Assembly: GCF_900142255.1 (NCBI RefSeq)
Contig: NZ_FRAF01000012.1
Coordinates: forward strand, 42,658-106,657
DNA length: 64,000 nucleotides
Reading direction: 5' to 3'
Source: Alicyclobacillus tolerans
Lineage (GTDB): Bacteria; Bacillota; Bacilli; Alicyclobacillales; Alicyclobacillaceae
Part shown: in pieces, positions 55,730-64,000 of the stretch
Position numbering within the stretch: position 1 is the stretch's first letter
Layout of the letters: the number at the start of each line of letters is the position of its first letter
Made by a program: the position numbers and the translations under genes
Notes under the pieces: model-generated
What the model saw: the letters and a program-made list of their open reading frames with translations, nothing else
What the model was told of the DNA's origin: nothing
Database searches by the model: none

Positions 55730-57380
55730 CTGCTTTCACCCGCTTTCTTCTGTCATTCAAGCGCAGTCCCCAGCCAATGAGACCAATGATTATAAAAATA
55801 CCAATAGAGACTGGGAGTACTGGCGTATACGAACGTTGAATGATTAAATATTCACCCGTTCCGTATATGGAAAGAGCTAAATCAACCTTACCTGGTTGCC
55901 AATGAACAGGCTCTACATTGACAACGTTGGTTCGATATACACGCCAATTTCGATAAAGTTGATGATCTCGATATAGATAAGAAGAGAAATATCGAGTTGG
56001 CACGTCTCTCATCGCACTTGGATCATCCGTGATAATTTCAGGTGCTCGATTTCCAACAGAAGGTAATACAGCTTCAAAACGCAACGAGGAACCAAGGGGA
56101 GCCTCATATACTGTACGAAACTGTCCTGCACTATTGACCGACAAAATATAGGCTCTTTGAGCGTTGACAAAAATAGCATCTGGTCCACCCTTGGTAAGCG
56201 GACCAATCACAATATCATGCGGTAGTGATTGTGTCAACGAAGCATGGAAGCTAGCTACTACTTTATTTTGAGTTAAACTGACAATTTGCAGTAAATTGGC
56301 TCCTTCGAGCAATACCTGATTGGCACCTGGTCGAGTAAATGAGCCTTCACCAAGAATAATTTGCGTTTTGACTGGAACTTGCACTGTATGACCTTGCCAA
56401 CTTCCGGTCAAAAGTCCTCCTTGAATCTGCAAGGGTGGATTTGCAGGTGTAACATTGGCGTCAGATAATAATTGATTCCATTGCTCTTGATCTTGCTCCC
56501 AGGTTTGTGCAGCCAAAGCCAGAAAATTGCCTGAATAACTGGCTGGTTCTAAACCTAATGCTGCGGCGCTGGCAGGTGAAACTGGAGCCGTCAAATACAT
56601 AATGGCATGTTGATTGACAATCTTCCAATGTGAAACTGACAAGGGGAATGTAGGCGCCACCAAATTCCAAAGTGAAACTTGAGCTAAATCACTCAACGGT
56701 AGCGGTTTAACTACTGCTTTGCCGTGATCCGAAAGTATTTCCATTAACTCATACTCGTGTTGAGCGGTCTGTAAAAGATTATACAGAGAGTCAGGCTTAC
56801 TTGTAGCTTGACTAGCTAAATCACTAAGTTCTGCATTGCTAGGTAATACACGATTGAAAGTGACAAGTGCAGGTCCTTGCGGAGTTGAAATGGTCGACCA
56901 AGGCAATGCAGGAATATCTCCAGGAATCAAACTCATTTTTCCATATTTTACGATCTTAAAATGTGTCAAAAACGGCCATTCACTGTAGGGAAGCCATAGA
57001 TTCACCAGCAAAATTGCAGCCGCAGAAACCAGTACGGTCTTCCAACCTGCTTTCGTAAACCATATAGCCAAAATACACAATCCCAGAAGCATGATGACAG
57101 TAAAAAGCACACGCAACCCTGTAGGATAAAAGGATACGCTTGAAATTCCTTGACCAAGCAAAAGAGCAAACAGCGTGAAAGTAATCCATTTTTTGCGCGA
57201 TTGGATGCGAATAGTTGTCAGCCAGAGCACAATAATCACGATGACAGCCAGTACGCCAAGCAAAGCAAAATCTTCAACCAATGGTTTAACAACCCAAAGA
57301 TTCATAGCATTGACAAACAGCGCCCAAAGCAGATAGACAATCCAAAGCCATCGACGACTACGCTTCAATGTTTTGTCCAT
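55716..57380 (-). CDS. Large membrane-anchored protein with beta-propeller-like segment
   Basis: This is a 554-aa protein I cannot place in a named family. The N-terminal third has four to five transmembrane helices, then a long extracytoplasmic region. That region includes repeats with a VCBS/FG-GAP-like flavour (VIGPLTKGGPDAIFVNAQRA, then SVGNRAPEIITDDPSA), and a single C-terminal transmembrane helix with a basic tail follows. The ATG at 57380 has GGAGGTG 4-5 nt upstream and overlaps the preceding Wzy-like gene by 23 nt. The gene order suggests a role in surface polysaccharide assembly or sensing, which is inference. Confidence 0.72.
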   Translation of the reverse strand: MDKTLKRSRRWLWIVYLLWALFVNAMNLWVVKPLVEDFALLGVLAVIVIIVLWLTTIRIQSRKKWITFTLFALLLGQGISSVSFYPTGLRVLFTVIMLLGLCILAIWFTKAGWKTVLVSAAAILLVNLWLPYSEWPFLTHFKIVKYGKMSLIPGDIPALPWSTISTPQGPALVTFNRVLPSNAELSDLASQATSKPDSLYNLLQTAQHEYELMEILSDHGKAVVKPLPLSDLAQVSLWNLVAPTFPLSVSHWKIVNQHAIMYLTAPVSPASAAALGLEPASYSGNFLALAAQTWEQDQEQWNQLLSDANVTPANPPLQIQGGLLTGSWQGHTVQVPVKTQIILGEGSFTRPGANQVLLEGANLLQIVSLTQNKVVASFHASLTQSLPHDIVIGPLTKGGPDAIFVNAQRAYILSVNSAGQFRTVYEAPLGSSLRFEAVLPSVGNRAPEIITDDPSAMRDVPTRYFSSYLYRDHQLYRNWRVYRTNVVNVEPVHWQPGKVDLALSIYGTGEYLIIQRSYTPVLPVSIGIFIIIGLIGWGLRLNDRRKRVKADEVQ

Positions 57381-58650
57381 CTTGCACCTCCTTGCCAAAC
57401 CGCCCATATCCCCAAATCAGTAAGAGAGTTGAAAAAGCAAAATACAGAGCTGTCATGGGATTGTATTCCCATACATTTTCTGTGAAATTATGAATCACAA
57501 CCGCTAAAATACCTGCAAATCCTCCAATAGCTAAAAACTTATCTCGTCCCCAAGCTGCTTTGGCAACTTTTTTATACAGCTCATAAAGAAGGGAAAGTTG
57601 CATACCAGCAAACAGAACAAGCCCCACCAATCCAGATTCGCCCAATGTCTTTGCGTAGTAATTATCGGAGTAGATTCCACCTCGATAAGTTGCAGCAACT
57701 TGTCCTCCGTAATGGCCTAAGCCTGCGCCAAAAAGAGGATTTGCCGCCATATGATCAAACGCCGTTAACCAACGGGCAATGCGGCCTGCTTCAGCTGATT
57801 TAAGAAAATAGACCGGTGAGAACAAATCAGCAAATCGATGATGTATAGATGGTAGAAAGAATGCCACAACACCTACGACTAAAAGAATCAGTAACAATCT
57901 CCGCTCAAAAATGAGCGCGGTAATCAACAATGACAACGCAAAAGCTAACCAAGCTCCTCGTGTATAGCTGAAGAGTAACGAAGCTAGACAAAAGACAGCG
58001 CCAAGAATATAAAACATTTTTCTCCAGCGATTGGTTTCACGAATAGCTAAGCTGATTAAAAGTGGTGAAGTCATAGCTGTAAATGCGCCCATTTCATTCG
58101 GACTCTGTAATACAGAAAAGACACGGGTACGAACATGTTCGTTGACGTCATTAAACGCTTGGGGGACCGGAGCTTTGGTGACATACTGATAAATTCCATT
58201 TGCTCCAATTAGAACAGCGGTAGAAGCAAGAACATGAAGTAACTTTGGCACATCTTCTTCATCGACAACAAAAGGCATTAAAAAAGTATAGAGCATGTAA
58301 TAAATGTCATCCCGCAACCCTTGAACAGCAAGAATAGGTTGTCCAATATTAGAAAACATCATAGCGAAGCAGAATAGAATGTACCAGCCGGCAAATTTTT
58401 GCCAGAGAAATAATTTGGGTTTTTCGCCTGCCAACCAACGTCGCAATGCTACAACAGCTAATATGAGTAGCACTACGACATCCCAAATAACACCAATGGG
58501 ATGGATATGCGGTAGACGCAATGCATAATCGACAATGGGATACGCCATGTATAATACCATGGCGTATCTAGCAACGCGGTGATGCTTGAGACCTAACCTG
58601 GCATGGCGCGGAAGATGTGATTGATCGCGCTCAGACTCCTGCATTAACAA
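57358..58650 (-). CDS. Wzy/O-antigen ligase-like polysaccharide membrane protein
   Basis: This is a polytopic membrane protein of about 430 aa with ten or more hydrophobic segments. It carries the Wzy_C/O-antigen ligase signature: RGAWLAFALSLLITALIF, then PLFGAGLGHYGGQ with a conserved-type Gly-rich loop and NYYAKTLGESGLVGLVLF. Such proteins polymerise or ligate glycans carried on undecaprenyl diphosphate. The start is uncertain: TTG at 58650 (8 nt after GGGAG) or ATG at 58644. No glycosyltransferase genes are next to it, which is unusual for a polysaccharide locus. Confidence 0.82.
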   Translation of the reverse strand: MLMQESERDQSHLPRHARLGLKHHRVARYAMVLYMAYPIVDYALRLPHIHPIGVIWDVVVLLILAVVALRRWLAGEKPKLFLWQKFAGWYILFCFAMMFSNIGQPILAVQGLRDDIYYMLYTFLMPFVVDEEDVPKLLHVLASTAVLIGANGIYQYVTKAPVPQAFNDVNEHVRTRVFSVLQSPNEMGAFTAMTSPLLISLAIRETNRWRKMFYILGAVFCLASLLFSYTRGAWLAFALSLLITALIFERRLLLILLVVGVVAFFLPSIHHRFADLFSPVYFLKSAEAGRIARWLTAFDHMAANPLFGAGLGHYGGQVAATYRGGIYSDNYYAKTLGESGLVGLVLFAGMQLSLLYELYKKVAKAAWGRDKFLAIGGFAGILAVVIHNFTENVWEYNPMTALYFAFSTLLLIWGYGRFGKEVQDGQNIEA

Positions 58651-58715
58651 AGAATTCACTCCCGTTTCACTGATTAGGAACAACCCCGCCCCTTATTTCA
58701 CGAAAGCCATTAAGT

Positions 58716-59732
58716 TCAGCGAATCTGAAGTTCGAAAGCGGGACGAATCTCTCCTACCAAAGTTCCGCTGTGATTAACGAGAGACGGCCGATGCCAGCGG
58801 TTTAACGCATTTTTCTCTTCTGCGGTTAAAAGCTGCAATTGACTCAGCGCTTCAATTACAACTGGTCCCACCGCACGGCTGTTACCATCGTCAATCTTTA
58901 AACAAAGTCCTATTCCTTTTTCTACCCATCCTACACAATAAACGCCTTCTGCTCCGGCTTTTGCAACTACTCTGCCAGGCATTGACATCATTAAATCTGT
59001 ACAAAGTCGTTCGCTACCAGCTACAAGTTTAGGATTATCCATCATAGCACTTGCCAAACGTTTTAAAGCCCAGCCAATTTTTTCTTGCGGATTTTCCTGT
59101 CTAACACTCTCTGCCAGCTTGGCATATAGCAGCGCAAAACGATGAATGGGCATAGCAAACACTGGTACACCGCATCCATCGACTCCCCATTTCACTTTGT
59201 CAGACTCTATTTCACAAACTGCTTGCAATACTTGAAAAATATGCTCTTGAACTGGGTTATCGCGCTGGTCATATGTATCCAGTGGAGCATTTAAAAATTT
59301 TGCTAGCGCAAGCATTCCGGTGTGCTTTCCAGAACAATTGTTATGCAACGCGGTGACTACTTGACCATTTTTCAACATCGTCTCATAGGTTTTTTGATGA
59401 TAAGGAGCATGGACACCACAACGCAAATCATCGACGGAAAGACCCAGACGAGCAAGTAAACTTTGTACAAGTTCAGTATGCTCTGGCTCACCACTATGTG
59501 AAGCACAGGCTAGAGCCAGTTCAGCACTGGACAATTGAAAACTGTCAGCAGCTCCTGTCAATAGAAGCGGCAATGCTTGCAAAGGTTTGGCTGAAGAACG
59601 AGCAAACATAACACGATTAGGATCGCCAGTTGAAGCAATCAAATTGCCCTTGAAATCTATCACGACTAAATCGCCGCGATGTACACTTTCTACAATTTCA
59701 CCACGTGTGACTTCAACGAGAAGTTCGCTCAT
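58716..59732 (-). CDS. L-asparaginase II-type protein
   Basis: This is a 338-aa protein of the Asparaginase_II family (distinct from the classic AnsA/AnsB fold). It has VEVTRGEIVESVHRGDLVVI, then FARSSAKPLQALPLL and ACASHSGEPEHTELV, and NNCSGKHTGMLALAK with candidate catalytic Ser/Thr residues. The ATG at 59732 is preferred over the frame start at 59774, and overlaps the upstream thioesterase gene by 20 nt. Its substrate is assumed to be L-asparagine. Confidence 0.88.
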   Translation of the reverse strand: MSELLVEVTRGEIVESVHRGDLVVIDFKGNLIASTGDPNRVMFARSSAKPLQALPLLLTGAADSFQLSSAELALACASHSGEPEHTELVQSLLARLGLSVDDLRCGVHAPYHQKTYETMLKNGQVVTALHNNCSGKHTGMLALAKFLNAPLDTYDQRDNPVQEHIFQVLQAVCEIESDKVKWGVDGCGVPVFAMPIHRFALLYAKLAESVRQENPQEKIGWALKRLASAMMDNPKLVAGSERLCTDLMMSMPGRVVAKAGAEGVYCVGWVEKGIGLCLKIDDGNSRAVGPVVIEALSQLQLLTAEEKNALNRWHRPSLVNHSGTLVGEIRPAFELQIR

Positions 59733-60210
59733 TTTGTGCCAACCTTTCCATTTTACGCTGCTTGCGATATTCAAAGCGAGCAGGCGCAGTTTGATAATGC
59801 CATTTCTCCTCTTCCGTTTCCGGAATCACACCAGGTACAGGAGCAGGTCTTCCATCAGGCCCCAGTGCAACAAACGTCAAATACGAAGCGCCGGTTTGTT
59901 TGACTTGCCCAGTCATCAAATTTTCGGACTCTATACGCACAAAAACTTCCATTGAAGTTTTGTGCGTATATGTCACAAACGCCTCCAATCGAATGGCTTC
60001 CCCAGCTTTAATAGGTTCCAAAAAATCCAGGCTATCTGAAGAAGCTGTAACCACTGGCATACGGGCATGACGCATTGTGGCGATGCTTGCTATTTTATCC
60101 ACATAAGCCATCACTCGCCCGCCGAAAATAGTACCATAATTATTGGTATCTGGAGGTAGCACCAAGTCCGTCATAACGGTTCTTGAAGCAGATACTGGCT
60201 TGCTTTTCAC
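59713..60210 (-). CDS. Acyl-CoA thioesterase, YkhA/YciA family
   Basis: This is a 165-aa hot-dog-fold acyl-CoA hydrolase with TNNYGTIFGGRVMAYVDKIA, a typical active-site helix, and the RHARMPVVTASSDSLDFLEP segment. The start is GTG at 60210 behind GAGGGAG. It is probably co-transcribed with the asparaginase II-type gene it overlaps. Confidence 0.92.
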   Translation of the reverse strand: MKSKPVSASRTVMTDLVLPPDTNNYGTIFGGRVMAYVDKIASIATMRHARMPVVTASSDSLDFLEPIKAGEAIRLEAFVTYTHKTSMEVFVRIESENLMTGQVKQTGASYLTFVALGPDGRPAPVPGVIPETEEEKWHYQTAPARFEYRKQRKMERLAQNERTSR

Positions 60211-60303
60211 TGTTAGGCTCCCTCACTTCAAGAAAGTTCTCTTTTCGACAAAATCCATCATCAAAAAGTCCCTTCCCAATTGTAGTGCCAAGAGCCGTTG
60301 GCT

Positions 60304-61311
60304 TCAACTTTTTACCCTCATGACCGTCTGTTTTTGACGTTCCCAGGAAGCTAACATGGACGAAGGGCTAAAAGCCCACTCACGATGTCCGATCTCTCGA
60401 TATATTCCAAAATGCAAATGGGGTGGAAACTTTCCAGCCGTACCAGGTGGTCCGTATCCTGTTGAACCAACATAGCCAATCACTTGACCAGGACGCACTA
60501 AACTGCCTTGTTTCACGCCTTTTGCAAAAGAAGATAAATGAGCGTAATAATAGTAGTAGTTATCTCCGTCGCGTATCCCTACACGCCAGCCGCCAAAACG
60601 ATTCCAACCCATCAATTCTACGTATCCGTAACTGCAAGCCAGCACGGGTGTACCGTAAGAGGCAAAAATATCGACACCTTCATGAATTCTTCTACCGCCA
60701 AAACTTCTTCCCGCACCAAATGTATGCTTGACAGTATAATTATAACGTTTATCTACTGGAAAACAGTGACCCTCTGGATGCAAACCAAATGTCTCAAAAA
60801 TACGTGAGAAGGCAAAGACTCTGTCCATTGCCACAGGATCTTGAAACAATGCCCACACGCATTCATCCAAATCACTCTCACCGCTTTCCAAATCAATCCA
60901 AGAGGCAAGGGCAGCAATTCGATCTTCTGCTTCAATTTGACTGGCAATCCGATCACGATTGGCATCTACACCTAGACCTCCGAATAAACTAATGGTCATC
61001 GGATCGATATCGTGACTATTTGGATTCGATAGACCAGACCAGGCTACATCATCAAAAGCATATCCATAGAACGGATGCTCATTGCGATCAGCCTTTGTCT
61101 TGGACAATTCAGCGTATCGATCGATCCCTGCTAAAATCCCCCAAGGGACATCAAAACGCTTACCGTACTGTTCATAAATAGGCTGTAATTTTATATCGGC
61201 TTTCGTAGCTGCTTGAGCAATGGATGTGGTTTGTCCCCACGGAACAAAAATCGTGAAGGAACAGAATGTGGCCAAGAATACTTGCAGTTTGGGCTTATTT
61301 AGAAATCCCAT
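60304..61311 (-). CDS. Secreted M23-family peptidoglycan endopeptidase
   Basis: This is a 335-aa protein with a signal peptide (about residues 1-33). An N-terminal helical domain (ADIKLQPIYEQYGKRFDVPW, about 35-185) may bind or position the substrate. The C-terminal LytM/M23 domain has the zinc motifs RIHEGVDIFASYGTP (His, Asp) and HLHFGIYRE (HxH). It likely cuts peptide cross-links in peptidoglycan. A related architecture is known in Firmicutes spore or envelope proteins (YunA-like), but I cannot specify. ATG start with GGGAGG upstream. Confidence 0.9.
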   Translation of the reverse strand: MGFLNKPKLQVFLATFCSFTIFVPWGQTTSIAQAATKADIKLQPIYEQYGKRFDVPWGILAGIDRYAELSKTKADRNEHPFYGYAFDDVAWSGLSNPNSHDIDPMTISLFGGLGVDANRDRIASQIEAEDRIAALASWIDLESGESDLDECVWALFQDPVAMDRVFAFSRIFETFGLHPEGHCFPVDKRYNYTVKHTFGAGRSFGGRRIHEGVDIFASYGTPVLACSYGYVELMGWNRFGGWRVGIRDGDNYYYYYAHLSSFAKGVKQGSLVRPGQVIGYVGSTGYGPPGTAGKFPPHLHFGIYREIGHREWAFSPSSMLASWERQKQTVMRVKS

Positions 61312-61491
61312 GCGATTTAAATATCCTCCCTTCCTGCTCTTCTTAAACTCCAGAAGTGTTTAGAATTCATTCCACGACCATCTCATCTTTACCATTTCCC
61401 AAGTCAACGCGGATATGCTCTTTTGTGGACTGGAAAACGCATGATAAAATATCCATGGACGTAAATAGCAGATACTAAGGAGAAGTGAAGA

Positions 61492-61917
61492 TTGAAATCT
61501 TTTTCTAAAATTGAGTTTCCCGTTCGTTCCACAGATTTGGATGTAAATGCGCATGTGAATAATGCGAAGTTTCTCGAGTATTTGGAGTGGGGACGAGAAG
61601 ATTGGTTTGAACAACGCGGTTTTAAATACGACGAATTAAAAAAACAAAACCTCATCACAGTTCTTGCTCGTATGGAAGTTGACTATCGTCGGGAAGCTAG
61701 GCAGAACGATACAATGACCGTCTATACTTGGTTAAGCGCCGTCGGTCGCAGCAGTATGCAAATGGAACAAAAGATTTTGAACCAGTATGGGGAAATGGTC
61801 ACGGAAGCAAAGGCTACAGTAGTAACTGTAAGTGCCAAAGAGCGCAGACCCATAGCCGTACCGGATGAAATCCGAAAACACATAGCTTTGGAATCACCTG
61901 CGCTAGTGATAAATTAA
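61492..61917 (+). CDS. Thioesterase, 4HBT/YbgC-like
   Basis: This is a 141-aa hot-dog-fold thioesterase with the family active-site pattern RSTDLDVNAHVNNAKFLEYL. The start is TTG at 61492 with AAGGAG 9 nt upstream. It is one of two intact plus-strand genes and converges on rluD with a 4-nt overlap of their ends. Acyl-CoA or acyl-ACP substrates are possible. Confidence 0.9.
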   Translation: MKSFSKIEFPVRSTDLDVNAHVNNAKFLEYLEWGREDWFEQRGFKYDELKKQNLITVLARMEVDYRREARQNDTMTVYTWLSAVGRSSMQMEQKILNQYGEMVTEAKATVVTVSAKERRPIAVPDEIRKHIALESPALVIN

Positions 61918-62894
61918 TCAGAAAAAGGATTATATTTATCGATCTCGTTAATTTCAAAAGATGAATATCCCATTTTCTGTAATTTATTCCGAAAATCTTT
62001 AGGCAACGGATCGCGCACAATATGTCCATCGGCCATTTGCAACATAAAGGCGTGCAGCCATTGATGGGGTGCTTTATCCGCATTTTCATTATTCAATTCT
62101 CTAATGGCGCGGCCTCCCTGATATTTAACATCGTCAACCAGAGCATGTCCAATATGTTTCATATGGGCGCGTATTTGATGTGTCCTGCCAGTAATGAGTT
62201 GCAGGCAGACAACTGTCGATTTACCATTGCTTACAATAGGTTCAAAATCCGTTCGAGCGGGTCGAGCATCTGATGCATCAGATATAACGGTACGATTGTT
62301 TTCTCGACGTGAAATAGCCAACTGAATAGACCCGCGATGCTTAATCTCTCCGTGTACTAACGCTATATAATACTTCTCAATCTGACCATTTTGAATCTGG
62401 CGAGAAATTTCTTTAGCCGCCCAGCCATTTTTAGCAAAAAGAACAATCCCGCTTGTATTTCTATCCAAACGGTGAAGAGGTGCCGGACTGTATGTATCCG
62501 AATCTGCATCACCTTTTTGATAGAGATATGCGGCAACTTGATTGACTAATGTATGCTTGTGCTCGCCCGCCGCACCATGTGTTAAAACACCTGCTGGTTT
62601 GTGCACAGCCAACCAATCAGAAGTTTCTTCTAACACTTCAATATCTGTTCGGATGCCGGAAAATTTATGAGGCGACTTTTTGACATTCTCATAGTCATCA
62701 CGATGAATAAAGAGAATTAAACGATCACCCGTATCTACAATTTGATCCGGTTTCGCTTTTTTTCCATTGAGTTTAACGCGGCCTGTACGAATCATCTTAT
62801 ATATCCCTGATAAGGGAATACCGGGAAGCATCTGCCGAACCACACGGTGTACCTTTTTACCAGCTTGCATTTGGGTAATTTCATGTTCTATCAA
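61914..62894 (-). CDS. RluA/RluD-family pseudouridine synthase
   Basis: This is a 326-aa enzyme with an N-terminal S4 RNA-binding domain (about 15-75) and the catalytic motif PLHRLDRNTSGIVLFAKN with its Asp. LVHGEIKHRG and LQLITGRTHQIRAHMKHIGH follow. It most likely modifies 23S rRNA (RluD/RluC type), but the exact site cannot be read from sequence. Confidence 0.93.
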   Translation of the reverse strand: MIEHEITQMQAGKKVHRVVRQMLPGIPLSGIYKMIRTGRVKLNGKKAKPDQIVDTGDRLILFIHRDDYENVKKSPHKFSGIRTDIEVLEETSDWLAVHKPAGVLTHGAAGEHKHTLVNQVAAYLYQKGDADSDTYSPAPLHRLDRNTSGIVLFAKNGWAAKEISRQIQNGQIEKYYIALVHGEIKHRGSIQLAISRRENNRTVISDASDARPARTDFEPIVSNGKSTVVCLQLITGRTHQIRAHMKHIGHALVDDVKYQGGRAIRELNNENADKAPHQWLHAFMLQMADGHIVRDPLPKDFRNKLQKMGYSSFEINEIDKYNPFSD

Positions 62895-62916
62895 ATAACA
62901 TCCTCATTTCCAACTT

Positions 62917-63552
62917 TTATAGCATTAAGGTTTCCCACAAGTTAGCTCTTTGAACCGGATCGCCATGAGCTGGACAAACCCAATTAAATGACAAATTCCC
63001 GACTTCTTTTATCGATTTACGCAATGCTTGTTTATCCCAAGTTAAGAACCCCGGAGATGGCTTTAATTGACCACGACGCGTTGTCACCAAGTCCCCAGCA
63101 AACAATATATCATTGTATCGTAAAGAAACATGTCCCAAGGTATGACCAGGAGATGGAATAATTTCAATGCCACCTAACTGTTGCCCAGCATGGTAAGAAT
63201 GAGTGATGTGTGGACGCTCAACTTTCATAGTTCTTTGAATCAAACCCCTTACTCCCTTTGCCTTCGCTTGTCCATGAATGTAAGGAATCTCTATTTCGGG
63301 AGCCCAAATGATAGCTGATGATTGATCCTGAAGCCATTTTGCGTTTCCAATATGATCAACATCCATATGCGTTAACAGAACATGCGCAATATCTTTTGGA
63401 GTCATTCCTAAATTGGCCAATTCTTTTTTTAATTGATCTCTTTTGGATGAAAGACTTGTATCAATCAATACAGGTTCATCGGATAAAACCAAATAAGCAT
63501 AACTACCTTTAGTAGAAGTTAATAAATGTACATGAGGAGCAATTTCCATCTC
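62917..63552 (-). CDS. Metallo-beta-lactamase-fold hydrolase
   Basis: This is a 211-aa MBL-superfamily protein. Metal-binding motifs in order are LLTHMDVDHIGN, PGHTLGHVS, LFAGDLV and CPAHGDP. The first motif is HxDxDH rather than the classic HxHxDH, a variant found in some glyoxalase-like groups. The ATG at 63552 (MEIAPHVHLL) follows GGTGATGAG; the longer frame to 63597 runs into the rRNA terminator. Substrate unknown. Confidence 0.88.
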   Translation of the reverse strand, partial: EMEIAPHVHLLTSTKGSYAYLVLSDEPVLIDTSLSSKRDQLKKELANLGMTPKDIAHVLLTHMDVDHIGNAKWLQDQSSAIIWAPEIEIPYIHGQAKAKGVRGLIQRTMKVERPHITHSYHAGQQLGGIEIIPSPGHTLGHVSLRYNDILFAGDLVTTRRGQLKPSPGFLTWDKQALRKSIKEVGNLSFNWVCPAHGDPVQRANLWETLML

Positions 63553-63599
63553 ATCACCCACAAAGAGAAAAATGTATAGGACTATAATTCGTATCATAC

Positions 63600-63666
63600 A
63601 AAAAAACTGTCAGGAGTTCAGCTCTGTTTATACAGAGCATTCTCCCAACAGCCACCTGTACTCCTG
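63600..63666 (-). terminator. rRNA operon terminator
   Basis: On the minus strand an outer stem CAGGAGT/ACTCCTG (63660-63666 with 63611-63617) encloses a 7-bp inner hairpin GCTCTGT/ACAGAGC. It is followed by ACAGTTTTTTT. It sits directly downstream of the 5S rRNA gene. Confidence 0.9.
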
Positions 63667-63669
63667 TTG

Positions 63670-63785
63670 CCTGGCAACGACCTAGGTTCCCAGGGGTCTT
63701 CACCCCAAGTATGCTCGGCGCTGGAGGTCTTCACGGTCGTGTTCGGGATGGGTACGCGTGTATCCCCTCCGCTATGGTCACCAGA
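63670..63785 (-). rRNA. rrf: 5S ribosomal RNA
   Basis: About 116 nt on the minus strand beginning CTGGTGACCATAGCGGAGGG and ending in CCTGGGAACCTAGGTCGTTG plus the closing stem to the 5' end. CCCATCCCGAACACG and the GAAG/AGCGCCGAGC loops are typical. Exact ends may shift by a few nt. Confidence 0.97.
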
Positions 63786-63829
63786 CTCTTCTTTCCTTTC
63801 CAACTGTCTCAGCAAGAGGGATTTTCCTT

Positions 63830-64000
<171 letters not shown>

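Overview
The window is a continuous piece of a low-to-medium GC Firmicutes chromosome. The gene order is that of the Bacillales core region: sucCD-dprA-topA-trmFO-xerC-hslVU, then the whole fla/che operon, then rpsB-tsf-pyrH-frr-uppS-cdsA-dxr-rseP-polC. Several locus-specific losses and frequent TTG starts suggest a lineage outside classical Bacillus. An Alicyclobacillaceae-like organism is my guess from general knowledge, not something the sequence proves. Almost everything is on the minus strand, so the biological reading order runs from 64000 down to 1.

Reading in transcription order. 64000-63600: 3' end of a 23S rRNA gene, a 5S rRNA gene and the rRNA terminator. 63552-58716: metabolic and surface genes (metallo-beta-lactamase-fold hydrolase, RluD-type pseudouridine synthase, two thioesterases, an M23 peptidase, an L-asparaginase II-type protein). 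58650-54977: an apparent operon for a Wzy/O-antigen-ligase-like membrane protein, a large membrane-anchored protein of unknown function and a lipoprotein. 54946-54484: a near-consensus sigma-A promoter, a clear cyclic-di-AMP (ydaO/yuaA) riboswitch, and a 54-codon gene of unknown function ending at a 28-bp perfect palindrome. 54445-50617: rplS with its promoter and L19-type leader, then rbgA, rnhB, a ylqG-like gene, a ylqH-like gene (stand-alone FlhB C-terminal domain) and yraN. 50565-49126: a ComM-like AAA+ ATPase, one of only two intact plus-strand genes. 48931-38454: sucCD, dprA, topA, trmFO, xerC, hslV, hslU.

38157-11972 is a roughly 26-kb fla/che operon: flgB-flgC-fliE-fliF-fliG-fliH-fliI-fliJ-motE-like-fliK-flgD-TIGR02530-flgE-swrD-fliL-fliM-fliY-cheY-fliO-fliP-fliQ-fliR-flhB-flhA-flhF-flhG-cheA-cheW-cheC-cheD-swrB-like. 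Stop/start overlaps of 1-38 nt are common, implying translational coupling. Together these genes encode the basal body, export gate, C-ring, hook-length control and chemotaxis signalling. Compared with the Bacillus subtilis order, cheB is missing between flhG and cheA. sigD is missing between cheD and swrB, where an internally deleted IS110-family transposase relic sits on the opposite strand. codY is missing between hslU and flgB.

11959-1: rpsB has its own promoter. Hairpins separate rpsB/tsf and tsf/pyrH. Then follow frr, uppS, cdsA, dxr, rseP and polC (proS, normally between rseP and polC, is absent) and the start of pheA. No CRISPR array, tRNA gene, prophage or intact mobile element was seen. 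The most unusual items are the c-di-AMP riboswitch governing a tiny unknown gene and the sigD-to-IS110-relic replacement inside an otherwise complete motility operon.
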